64,000 nt of DNA from Ancylostoma caninum. Its lineage: Eukaryota > Nematoda > Chromadorea > Rhabditida > Ancylostomatidae. Below the pieces are notes generated by a model. That model saw nothing but the letters and a program-made list of their open reading frames with translations. It was not told the DNA's origin and ran no database searches. The translations under genes were made by a program, and so were the position numbers. Each line of letters begins with the position of its first letter. The first letter of the stretch is position 1. The DNA is taken from assembly GCA_037903475.1 (NCBI GenBank), contig JBAJFG010000604.1, forward strand, positions 434,001 through 498,000. The letters are read 5' to 3'. Below are positions 56,021 to 64,000 of the stretch, piece after piece.

Positions 56021-57267
56021 TTAGGTTGGCGAGAAAGTGATATCCGGAAATTTTCAAACCCTCCTTTTGTTTGAATAATCAATAGATACAGGAGTATGGC
56101 CTGAATATCGTTAAGAAACATTCTCGAGCTATCATATGAAGTAACATAACATAGTATCATAACATAAGTAGCAAGACTACTGCTTCAAATATGTGCCTCA
56201 GATTGGAAAAGCCTACGTTTGCTCGACCTACTTCGATGAATGACTTCGCAACACTTCTACGGCAACGACAGCTGCTAACATCGACGCTGCGTTCACAGAG
56301 ATCCTCGTCAACGAATGCACGGTACGCCGTTGGTTCATTTGTTTCACGGAGGGAAAAACGGACATCGAAGTTCGACCTCGTCCTGGCCGACCGCCGTCAC
56401 TCGATAACACAGCTCTCTCCACGGTTATCAAGGAGGATCCGGAGGTGAATCTGGCGAGCAAGCTGAATGCAGTCATCGGACTGTAGAAAACCTCCTCCAT
56501 GTGCTTGGCTACCAAAATATTTCAGCAAGATATTTCCCTCACCACTTGACCGACCGTGCCAGGATGAGCCGCATGACCATCTTTCACTCTCTCATCCTCC
56601 GCCCACCCGAGAAGAAGTTCGTGTACGATCTGCTTACAGGAGATGGAACTAGATCCCCTACGAGTCCGATGCCTGCCGTGCCGTCTGGCTCCCTCGGAAG
56701 AAGAGACCCCAACACGGCCCGAACCCGATCTCTACCCCAAGAAAGTCCTTTTTCTGCTTTTGGGATGTCAAAGGAATGCTGTACTAGGAGCCACTCCCAC
56801 AAAGCGTGACAGTCAGCGCTACCACTTACGCCAATCAGCTCCAGGAACTAGCTGATGCCTCCCGAGAAAAGCGGGACAGATGGACTTCCTTCCTTCATGA
56901 CAACGCTTGGCCTCATATTGCTATCGAGACACAGTCCAAACTAGCCGAACTGGACTGGAGCACCACAGTTCACCTACCTACTCTCGTCCTGACCTAGCTC
57001 TGATTACCACTTGTTTCTTCCTCTTAGGGCTTTCCTTTATATGAAATGCTTTGCTAAATCTGACAATGTCGAAACGGCGTTTGCTGAGTTCTTTGACTCT
57101 GAGACCCCGCATTTCTGAGAGAAGAGAATCATTCTCCAGCCCAATAGGTGAAGCACTGTCATATTTAACAATGGTGTTTATATCGCTGCTTAAGTATGCT
57201 GGTGAACAAAGTTACAATGAAAACAAGAAAGACTGCAATTTTGGGCACTACTTCGTCGCCAACCTAA
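56021..57267 (+). mobile_element. mariner element, nearly full length
   Basis: Left end TTAGGTTGGCGAGAAAGTGA. The right end (AACCTAA at 57261-57267) mirrors it as TTAGGTTGGCGACGAAGTAG. TA follows the right end; the left flank is CT, so one copy of the target TA has mutated. 1247 bp, close to the 1.3 kb of intact mariners. Transposase remnants fill the centre. Confidence 0.88.
56200..57230 (+). pseudogene. mariner transposase, frameshifted
   Basis: A DD34D mariner-family transposase. Readable in order over three frames: HRTVENLLHVLGYQNISARY and HHLTDRARM (second helix-turn-helix and linker), TGDG with the first catalytic Asp (the Glu usual in TGDE is Gly), EEETPTRPEPDLYPKKVL, NQLQELADASREKRDRW, FLHDNAWPHIAIETQSKLAE with the second Asp, then RPDLA and, after a one-base shift, SDYHLFLPL with the third Asp, then DNVETAFAEFFDSETP. 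All three Asp codons survive but lie in different frames, and several stops occur. Closest in style to irritans-type mariners, to which the hookworm element bandit belongs; the subfamily is inferred, not tested. Confidence 0.88.
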
Positions 57268-57890
57268 TACATAGCGCCTTAACACGGCTAAACCTCAGTA
57301 AACTGTAGTGTTTAATATCTACCAACTGCTGCGCACCTGATTCATTCCCAGACTGGTCTGGTTTCAATTTACCGCCCGCAAAAGATTGGAAAGTTTGGTT
57401 GGCTCATGGGAGAGGAATCAAGTCGTTGCACACGCGATAGCGACTTTCCATGCTACTGCCCTTTACAAGTCGCTATGCCGGCTGAAATAAATAAATCAAG
57501 TATCAATCAATAAAACAAATAAATCAATCAAGAGACAAGTAAATATTACTGATATCTGTATAAGAAAGCGTTTCGCAGTGCCCCCACCCTCCCCCTCCCC
57601 CCCCCCAACCGAAATAAGTCGCCAAATTCTACGAAAACTCTCCATAGATTAGTTAGAAAGTTATTTGCATATATTTTGAACTGCTTAATTCAATTATAAA
57701 TTTTGAAATGTTCACTTTTAATTTTTTAATTTTTTTTCAAAAGTTAGAACTTCAGCCGAATTTTTAGCCGATTTTTCGGTTGAGTTTTTGCCGATTTTCG
57801 GCATCAGCTCGGCCGCAGTCGGCTGGTTCCCGAAGATTACCATGGATTTCGGGCCTTTAGGCTCGCCTCGGGATGGTTTTTCTCTGAGCT
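57268..57890. other. Unassigned; AATAAATA tail and C-rich run
   Basis: 57485-57530 has AATAAATAAATCAAG-type repeats that could be a retroelement 3' tail. A C-tract at 57580-57610 opens a segment loosely like the hAT MITEs, but no right terminus or 8-bp duplication supports that. Confidence 0.3.
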
Positions 57891-57965
57891 GGGTAGCCCT
57901 AGGGTAATGTGGCGCACGAGTCCGAGACAGAGCACTGCGAAGCGGTGCTCCGCCTTGTCTACTAT
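57891..57965 (+). repeat. Dispersed, diverged single unit of the hairpin satellite
   Basis: GTAGCCCTAGGGTAATGTGG, then CGCACGAGTCCGAGACAGAG and CACTGCGAAGCGGTGC follow the order of the 90-bp array unit, with the stem kept by paired changes (GCACTGC against GCGGTGC) and the GCGAAGC centre intact. It is not tandem here. Confidence 0.72.
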
Positions 57966-59130
57966 AATGAAGCGCGTACCCTGCCCCCCTTGTCAATGGG
58001 TGGGTAGACCGATATAGCGACTGCTATAGGCTGCCCCTCGCACTTTGCCCGCAGCCACTGGACGATTAACGTAAATAAGCCAGATCAAAAGAGAGCCGAT
58101 GGTGAACGTATGTATGCCACATGGGTTGCAAAAAAGCCATGCCATTGGAGAACGCTGGCCTTTTGAATACAGCAACTTGGAGGCATGATGAGTGATGTTG
58201 TGGGCGCTGAGACTCTTGGACTTTGGTCCGTGTGTACAACAGAAATAGTGGTTCAGTGGAATATATTTATCTTATGGCACAAAGTAGTGAGTGCGAAAAG
58301 TAAAGTGAATAATGAGCGCCTCTACTTCTTGCAGCATCTTTCTCAATAGTAATATCACTGCATGCATAAGACAACCCTCCACATTAGGTGCGACATGAAC
58401 AGCAGGCATATGTACAATGAGGATTATCGATTTGTCGATGATAGGTGAGGATTTGATTTCATCTTCATGACTCACAGGAAGTCAGCGGTTGAACTGGAAT
58501 CCACACTTCCGCCAAAATTAGCGAGTTTTCAATGCTAGCATGGGATATTTATGCTAGATCCGTAACTTTAGATTGAAGAAAAATGTGAGGAGGTTGGTAA
58601 AGGCTTACATTTCAAAGTACGAGGAGGATTTCACAATTCTTTCTAGCATAAAGTCTCGAATTCAATGTGTTTTTACGTATGTGTTCACTACGCCTCACCA
58701 TCAAGCACCTTTAGAGTCCAACTGAACAGGAATTAAGATTCGAGAACGAGTAAAATATCTGTCTTAAACTCTCCGACAGATTCTTTTCTTAGAATCACAT
58801 AGCATCACTTGCTCTGCATTAAAGCTATAAAGTTTTTGGAGTATGCTGGGAAAAAGGCCGCTTGGAATTGTCGCAGGGCCTCACATCAACAAACAGTCAC
58901 CCATCAAAGAGACAATTCATTCCACATTTAAAGGAAGTCATCCTTGAATTTCTACAAAAGAAAAGTGGAGCATGCAGATTCGCAGAAAATCACTCTTATC
59001 CTCGCGTTCGCTCCGGTACATACATAATCGGCAGAAATCCCGAAAATCCCGAATTATCCGAGAAGATACTCAAAATTCCCAAAAATTCCAAAATTTTCGC
59101 ATTTTTGTCCAAGAAAAATCCCCTCAATTC
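57966..59130. other. No gene recognised; short match to the array leader
   Basis: At 58975-58995 GATTCGCAGAAAATCACT matches the sequence leading into the hairpin at 10805. 59030-59140 begins a series of AAATCC-rich segments each followed by CATA repeats. Confidence 0.35.
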
Positions 59131-59159
59131 ACGTACATACACGCATACATACATACATA

Positions 59160-59367
59160 CAGGGAACTCCAAAGGTACGCGGACAGGGGCGGGACCGCGG
59201 TGTGCCTCTGCTGGGCAGAGACACGAGCGCTCTGCATGTGGCTCTGGTTTCTCTGCTTCTGCGGCAGAGAGCAGAGAAACCAGAGCCACATGCAGAGCGC
59301 TCGTGTCTCTGCCCAGCAGAGGCGCACCGCGGTCCCGCCCCTGTCCGCGTACCTTTGGAGTTCCCTG
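59160..59367. mobile_element. Foldback MITE, near-perfect palindrome
   Basis: About 98-bp arms with only one or two mismatches surround a short TCTGCGGCAGAG-like centre. Termini CAGGGAACTCCAAA match the 2519-2934 element. TA lies outside both ends. The 202-, 143- and 138-codon frames here read the same palindrome in both directions and are not genes. Confidence 0.88.
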
Positions 59368-59373
59368 TACATT

Positions 59374-59584
59374 GGGTGCGGGTCATGATGAGGCAAAAGT
59401 GGGTGGGCGATATGTCCGCGATTGGTTCAATGAAACCCTCGCTCCGCCCTTCAGGACCTACTCGCACTGATGCGCGCGTGATTTCATCATACTTGCCCAT
59501 GCAAATCTGAGTGTGAGTGGGGACGAGTCGACGCCAAAGGGCGGGAAGGCGCCGCCCCATTTTGCCTCATCATGACCCACACCC
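59374..59584. mobile_element. MULE-like MITE with exact 9-bp target duplication
   Basis: Ends GGGTGCGGGTCATGATGAGG and, inverted, GGGTGTGGGTCATGATGAGG, with about 30-bp TIRs. CTGTACATT flanks both sides (59365-59373 and 59585-59593). A 9-bp duplication fits Mutator-like elements. The left duplication takes in the last three bases (CTG) of the neighbouring foldback MITE, so this element arrived later. 211 bp, no coding. Confidence 0.85.
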
Positions 59585-59950
59585 CTGTACATTTTATCCG
59601 AGAGTCCACAAAAATCCGCAAAAAAAATCCGGATTTTTCCCAACTTTTTGGCAATTTTAGTCATTTTTAGCCAGAATTTCCACCAAAATCCTACATACAT
59701 GCACACATTCATACACATACGCGTAGACAAACACAAATACACACATAGATGCGAACATGCATACCCATACACGGGCTAAAAATCCGAAAAAATACGAAAA
59801 AATCTCAAAAATCCCAGTTTTTTTTTCAATTTTTTTTCCAATTTCTCCCCTACTTTTCAGAATTTGGAGCTGCATTTTCCCTCAAATCCTCATACATGCA
59901 TACATACATACATGCATACACAAATACACTTATACAACATACATACATAC

Positions 59951-60086
59951 CAGTGGCGGAAAAAATAAAAATAAACTATCACAAGATTTTTATTTGTATT
60001 GTAAAGTAATCTCAAAAATTTGCGGAACCATTCTTGGGGGCGGGGGCGCCACCGCCCGTCCCGCCCTCTCACTGCGTCTGCCACTG
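59951..60086 (+). mobile_element. hAT-type MITE, short copy
   Basis: Starts CAGTGGCGGAAAAAATAAAA and ends ACTGCGTCTGCCACTG. Flanks ATACATAC and ATAAATAC match at 7 of 8 positions. The interior shares CAAGATTTTTAT, GTAAAGTAAT and TCAAAAATTTGC with the 21.5-kb copy. Confidence 0.85.
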
Positions 60087-61480
60087 ATAAATACATACCT
60101 ACACACATGCTTGCATACATTTTAGAGGGAAATCGCGCAAAATGGCGTTCTAACGTTGAATGCTAAGTGTAGTTATATGAGAAAGAAATACCAATCGAGC
60201 AATCACTGAGTTGTTCTCGAAACAGCTGTCATGCATATTTATTCAACTTGATTTGCATCCGAAACGATCGGTCTCGTGCGACTTTCCCACTGTTTCATTA
60301 ATTTAGAGCGATAAATTATGCTTCAAATCACAATTTCATTCCATAAACTTCAAATCGGGCGTTATTAATAACTCTCACTATCCAGCTCATCTAAGGAGGA
60401 CGTGTTCATAGGGTTCATATTCTACGTATTTCATAGCCAGTGTAAGTACATACTACACATCTATCTACATATATATAAAACATAGAAACGCTTACGACAC
60501 TTTTTTCAAAAATCTGGACGGCGCGCGTGGGCGCCAAATTCAAGCGATAGGAATGCATCTGTAAGCAAGGTGGTGGATAAGGGGCCTTGGAAACATGGAA
60601 CACCATCCGAATAGGTCGGAGGGCCTAGGACACTACTCAACGGATGGTGTCGATCCGAATATCGATTTATCGCGCGATTTTATCGATTTTTCTCGGTTTA
60701 GCTCCATTCCTGATCGAAATAGGCGTACTGGGGTAATCCACCACGCTGATCACGAAGCTGAAGGCCACCTTGCACCGTACCCCCAGGGGTTTTTCACCAC
60801 GCTTATCATTGGTTTTTCACCAACCACTCTTCTGCGGAACCCGGCTACTCAAACATTTTAATAAGTTATTCTAAATGAGATGATCTTGTATCAGTGCCGA
60901 TGCGGTACTGCCGAAATCAGATGCACGGATCTCCCTCATACGAGGGATCCCAGCGGGTTAGTCGCGGGGCTACGTGGCGCGTTTCCACGTGGCGGATAGG
61001 GGGCTTATCGCGGACCAAACGCGACCTTGTGCCTGCCCTGAGCACGAAGCCCACATACTGAAAATACCGTCCGTCTTTTGTTTGTGAATCTCAATTCTCA
61101 CTTACACTTGTAAGTAAGCACACTGCTGAACAAAGCCGCTCGAGGCGATTCGAATCACTTATGCTTCAAAAACTTTAACGGAAACCAGGATATTTGCGGA
61201 ACTTACTATCCTTTCTCTGATAACTGTACATCACGATCGCAGCCCGATCGGCGCAGTGGTCCGAGTAGAAACCCCTGCAGCAATGTTTCCAATTGCTGCC
61301 ACCCTCCCCTCGCTTGCTGCTCGTGCTTTCTTCCCTTTAGCAGCTATTGCTGAGGGATGGCAGCGATTGAGAGGAGGATGACAGCAGATGGGAACAGCTG
61401 CTGCTGGGTTAATACTCTAACCATCACGCTTTTCGGGCCGCGTTCGTGCTGCACAGTTATCAGAGTTTGTGCACGACTAT
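60087..61480. other. Unassigned; decayed Helitron-like piece and a GC-rich hairpin region
   Basis: 60650-60720 (ATCGATTTATCG...CGATTTTATCGATTTTTC) resembles the Helitron interior at 45.2 kb. 60930-61040 is GC-rich with ACGTGGCGCG / CCACGTGGCG self-complementarity. 61289-61306 and 61351-61370 form an imperfect stem. No gene recognised. Confidence 0.35.
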
Positions 61481-61575
61481 TATAGATTCATTGATTCTAT
61501 CGATTTCATGCATTTCATTCCAGCGTGGTGGAACGATTTTCATTGGGGTTGTCTGATTGCTGAACATGAGTAAAG
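61480..61575 (+). repeat. Decayed Helitron interior fragment
   Basis: TCTATCGATTTCATGCATTT, then TTCCAGCGTGGTGG, then TGCTGAACATGAG follow the order of the repeat inside the 45-kb Helitron. No termini found. Confidence 0.4.
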
Positions 61576-62160
61576 GCTTGACCACAGTAGACCCTTGGAA
61601 ATACATTGACAAAATCAGTGAATCAATACCTGCGCTCTTCAGTTACGCCAATTATATGGGCCTTGAAGGCAGTCCATGTATGAAAATTGTAGTGGCGTGA
61701 ACGAAGACAATTTTCACATCTAATATTTTGGGTTTCAAACCTACCTTTCAACCTGTATGACAAGCCATTTTCAACATCAAGCAACTAGTCATTGAACAAC
61801 GCCATATCATTGAACAACTATATATCGATACGTTTGTTTTTGAGCGGAAAACCCAACCAGTTTATGATGGCGGGAAAGCGTCTCGGTCTAGCTCTAGTTC
61901 GTGTGGAGCGTATCGTGGCAAGCGTAAGAATGTATTATATAAAACTTCTAGCTAGGTAGCCGTCAATGTTGTCAACGCTCACAATCGATATGCATCGACG
62001 CCAGAGTCGTCACACGATAGAATAAACCTATTATCACTAGGAAGAAGAAAATCGCCGAGACGGCGGCCGCCGTAACGTCCCGACCACAATCGACACGCAT
62101 TGACCTCACAGTCGTCAGCGACGGCGATGCAGGGTGCTACAGTCCTCGAGGACTATAGCG
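61576..62160. other. Unassigned, ends in a CTCGAG palindrome
   Basis: Near 61655 CTTGAAGGCAGTCCATG is a weak match to the TTAA-family terminus. CTACAGTCCTCGAGGACTATAG at about 62137-62158 is a relative of the inner palindromes at 2.5-2.8 kb. No gene recognised. Confidence 0.35.
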
Positions 62161-62161
62161 G

Positions 62162-62531
62162 CTATGTAAGAGATTGACGACCCTGCTCCATGCGTTGAAG
62201 GAGCTTGTCTTTAAGATCCTGATATGGTGGATCAATCTTGATTATCCTACCTTGGACGTCCGTCGATCTAGGTTGGCCTACTGAGAAGCGATGGGTGGCA
62301 AAGCTTCCTCTGGAGAACTCTCGGAGTAGATCAGGGTCGCCGCTAGTTTCCACAGCCTCCTTTAGAGCCTCATGATCGAATCTTTTCGTTGTGACTTTGT
62401 CCTTCTTTTCAAGGATACCAACCCGGGTAATTCTACATATTTTTCCCTAATCCTGGTCTTTTCGGCCTGCACCTTGACCACAGTAGAGCAAATCGTGTTC
62501 TGGTCGATTGTCAAAGTGGTGCACATGCTAG
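62162..62531 (-). pseudogene. Frameshifted coding remnant or exon, unknown protein
   Basis: On the minus strand the first frame reads LTIDQNTICSTVVKVQAEKT then RIREKYVELPG. After a shift near 62425 a second frame reads VGILEKKDKVTTKRFDHEAL, KEAVETSGDPDLLREFSRGS, RSTDVQGRIIKIDPPYQDLK and QRMEQGRQSLT to a TAG at 62162. Both are charged, low in rare residues and clearly protein-like. The shift with no room for an intron suggests a dead gene. I do not recognise the family; the PPYQDLKDKLL helix and its place beside a palindromic element hint at transposon origin, but that is a guess. Confidence 0.4.
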
Positions 62532-62868
62532 ATGAACAGTGAATGCTTTTACAGTTGTGAGGCGCCTATAGACGAGTGCTCCTGATCTCTTGCTGCACTG
62601 AGTAAGCTGGAAAACGATGACATCAAAGTCACTTTGGAACGAGTAGCACATTGATCGTATTTTTCTATCATTTTAGCCACTCAGAGTGGCATCATTTGGG
62701 GCAAGGTCTCCTCGCTAGTGTTACGCTAACAACCACGTGCCCTGCTTAAATCAGAGGAAAACTGTTAGGTGTAGCAAGGCAAAGTAAACTTGGTAAACTC
62801 AGAAGGATATTTGATGGACAGGAGCTGGGATGAGTGAAAATGTTGGCCAATCGCACGATGGAGAGCCG
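62532..62868. other. No gene recognised
   Basis: No domain, TIR or RNA gene seen. Confidence 0.35.
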
Positions 62869-62882
62869 ATAGGTCGAATGAA

Positions 62883-63807
62883 CTCAGACAATTTCGGGGG
62901 CACACCCCATTCCAACCACAGCAAATCCCCTACGAAACGTTTGAACGAGTACCAAAAGCGGGCAAACAGCGGGCGAAACCACGCATGTTGCGGGCCAGAC
63001 GCGATGTCAGGCGAATTGCGGGCAAAACGCAGAATAGTTCGGGCTGATGCACGACCGTCGGGGGTCAGCCTGCTATGTGAAGTATATCGGGCATCGGCCC
63101 GCTTTTCGCGGCCCTGACCGCCAGCAACTATCTAAAAGAGGCCTGAACGACTACATGTTCCGGCTCAATGAGGAAATGGCCCGGTCGGAATGGTTGGCTG
63201 GTGATAGTACGGACGTGATAAAGGATGAAGACAACACCGGAATGGGAGAGATCAGCAGCATGGATGGCCTAATGGATAAATCAGCGGACTCTCAATCATT
63301 CCTAAACAATGGTCAGGTTGGTTTGAATCCGCTCAGTATTAGAAGAGAGCGAAAACGTGGATGAACCTTGCAAACAGCCATCTTTTCGTATTTCTGATGA
63401 GAATTTGCATATTCGTGTTGCTTTTATACTCGTTTGAATACGCAATAGCTTTGAACCCGAGGCTCTTCCGTGCAACACTGTACACAAGCAGTGACCAAGC
63501 TGCCAGAGGTTGTCACGGTGCAAGCGTCTAACTGACGGGTAATCGTGTAGAATGCTGCCTTGTGCGCTGGATTAGGAGCAGTAGCGCCCTATGATTTGCG
63601 GTTTCATGAAAGCCTGAATGCGGACAGTTCTGGGGCGGATAGGAATGCGAGCACCCTTTTCGGCGGCCCTACAGCGACCTGAACGCGGCTTTTTCTCGGA
63701 CAAAGCACCCAAACGCTCGCTCCGACCCTCGCTCCCCTCCTCCCCCCCCCCTCCCTCCACCACTCGGCGTTCGTTCGGAACGGGATTTGCTCCCGAAATT
63801 ATCTGAG
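62883..63807. mobile_element. Possible TIR element flanked by 13-bp direct repeats
   Basis: CTCAGACAATTTCGGG (62883) and CCCGAAATTATCTGAG (63792-63807) are inverse complements with one mismatch. ATAGGTCGAATGA stands just outside at 62869-62881 and 63813-63825. The interior (about 925 bp) has G/C-rich repeated GCGGGCAAA/GCGGGCGAAA strings on the left and a pyrimidine run at 63725-63760. 63150-63364 is open and hydrophilic (LNDYMFRLNEEMARSEWL) but unrecognised. The direct repeats are longer than usual TSDs and may be part of the ends. Confidence 0.5.
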
Positions 63808-64000
63808 AACCTATAGGTCGAATGATGACGGTCGAATGAGTTCATCTACAGGGTGAGGGAATAGTATTGAGCGCCTTTTGTGACACATAAATTATATAGA
63901 AAAATCGAAATTGGATGGAAGAAACTGTGCAACGATTCTGTAGCCTTGGATCCCTAGAATAATATAAATTTAAGACACACATGTAGTCACCCCGTTTTGT
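63808..64000. other. No gene recognised
   Basis: GGTCGAATGA appears twice (63817, 63831) beside the element end; otherwise nothing. Confidence 0.4.

Larger units (their letters stand above)
59040..59950. repeat. AAATCC-rich segments alternating with CATA microsatellite
   Basis: Three diverged segments of about 100-130 bp (59040-59130, 59594-59690 and 59776-59890), made of AAAATCC/AATTTCC strings, each lead into a (CATA)n tract. Two MITEs have inserted into this array. Confidence 0.6.

Noticed and set aside
57576..58060. A hAT element enclosing the dispersed satellite unit (CAGTG ... GCAGCCACTG)
   Set aside because: Flanking 8-mers do not match and the interior does not follow the family.
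58862..59560. Open frames of 202, 143 and 138 codons on both strands
   Set aside because: They read through the 59160-59367 palindrome, so the same peptide (for example AGQRHERSACGSGFSA) appears in both directions. That is a symmetry effect.
61245..61280. A-box-like CGGCGCAGTGGTCCGAG, possible SINE head
   Set aside because: No B-box within 80 bp and no repeat copy seen.

Overview
This window looks like nematode nuclear DNA, probably a strongylid (hookworm-like) worm. That is an inference from the repeat content: mariner elements with TTAGGTTGG-type ends, a Tc1-like element, Helitrons, CR1-like LINE fragments, moderate GC and T-rich splice acceptors. I see no operons, Shine-Dalgarno sites, rRNA, tRNA or CRISPR arrays. 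I found no complete host gene that I can name. The window reads as an intergenic or intronic stretch filled with repeats, plus a few open segments that may be single exons.

Layout. 0.9-1.8 kb: 3' part of a CR1-like LINE. 2.5-2.9 kb: a foldback element with a second palindromic element inside it. 7.1-7.4 kb: an AGGGCAATT-ended MITE. 8.2-9.1 kb: a TTAA-flanked element. 10.8-13.0 kb: an unusual array of 24 units of about 90 bp, each with a 17-bp hairpin followed by a T run. 14.1-14.6 kb: a MITE with 85-bp arms. 21.5-21.7 and 23.9 kb: hAT-type MITEs. 24.6-25.4 kb: a second LINE fragment. 26.1-27.0 and 27.1-28.4 kb: mariner-type TIR elements with TA flanks. 28.65-30.06 kb: two TTAA elements back to back sharing one TTAA. 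31.55-31.77 kb: an isolated Tc1-like end. 33.2-33.5 kb: a 60-bp minisatellite. 40.3-42.8 kb: three more AGGGCAATT MITEs, one interrupted by a 272-bp Helitron. 45.0-45.75 kb: a larger Helitron. 48.6-49.7 kb: a reversed hAT MITE and a LINE fragment. 51.1-52.7 kb: a Tc1-like transposon with four terminal repeats. 52.8-53.9 kb: a mariner-type shell. 54.5-55.5 kb: GC-rich foldback DNA. 56.0-57.3 kb: a nearly full-length dead mariner. 59.1-60.1 kb: a foldback MITE, a MITE with a 9-bp target duplication and a hAT MITE, set in CATA-rich repeat. 62.9-63.8 kb: a TIR pair flanked by 13-bp direct repeats.

The elements work together only in the sense of shared transposition machinery. The non-autonomous elements (hAT, TTAA, 9-bp-TSD, AGGGCAATT families) carry no transposase here and would depend on copies elsewhere. 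The recognisable transposase and RT remnants carry stops and frameshifts. The item most worth following up is the hairpin array at 10.87-13.02 kb. Its units resemble small Pol III genes (A-box-like, B-box-like, hairpin, T run), and in five of the last six units the hairpin core is the exact reverse complement of the usual core.
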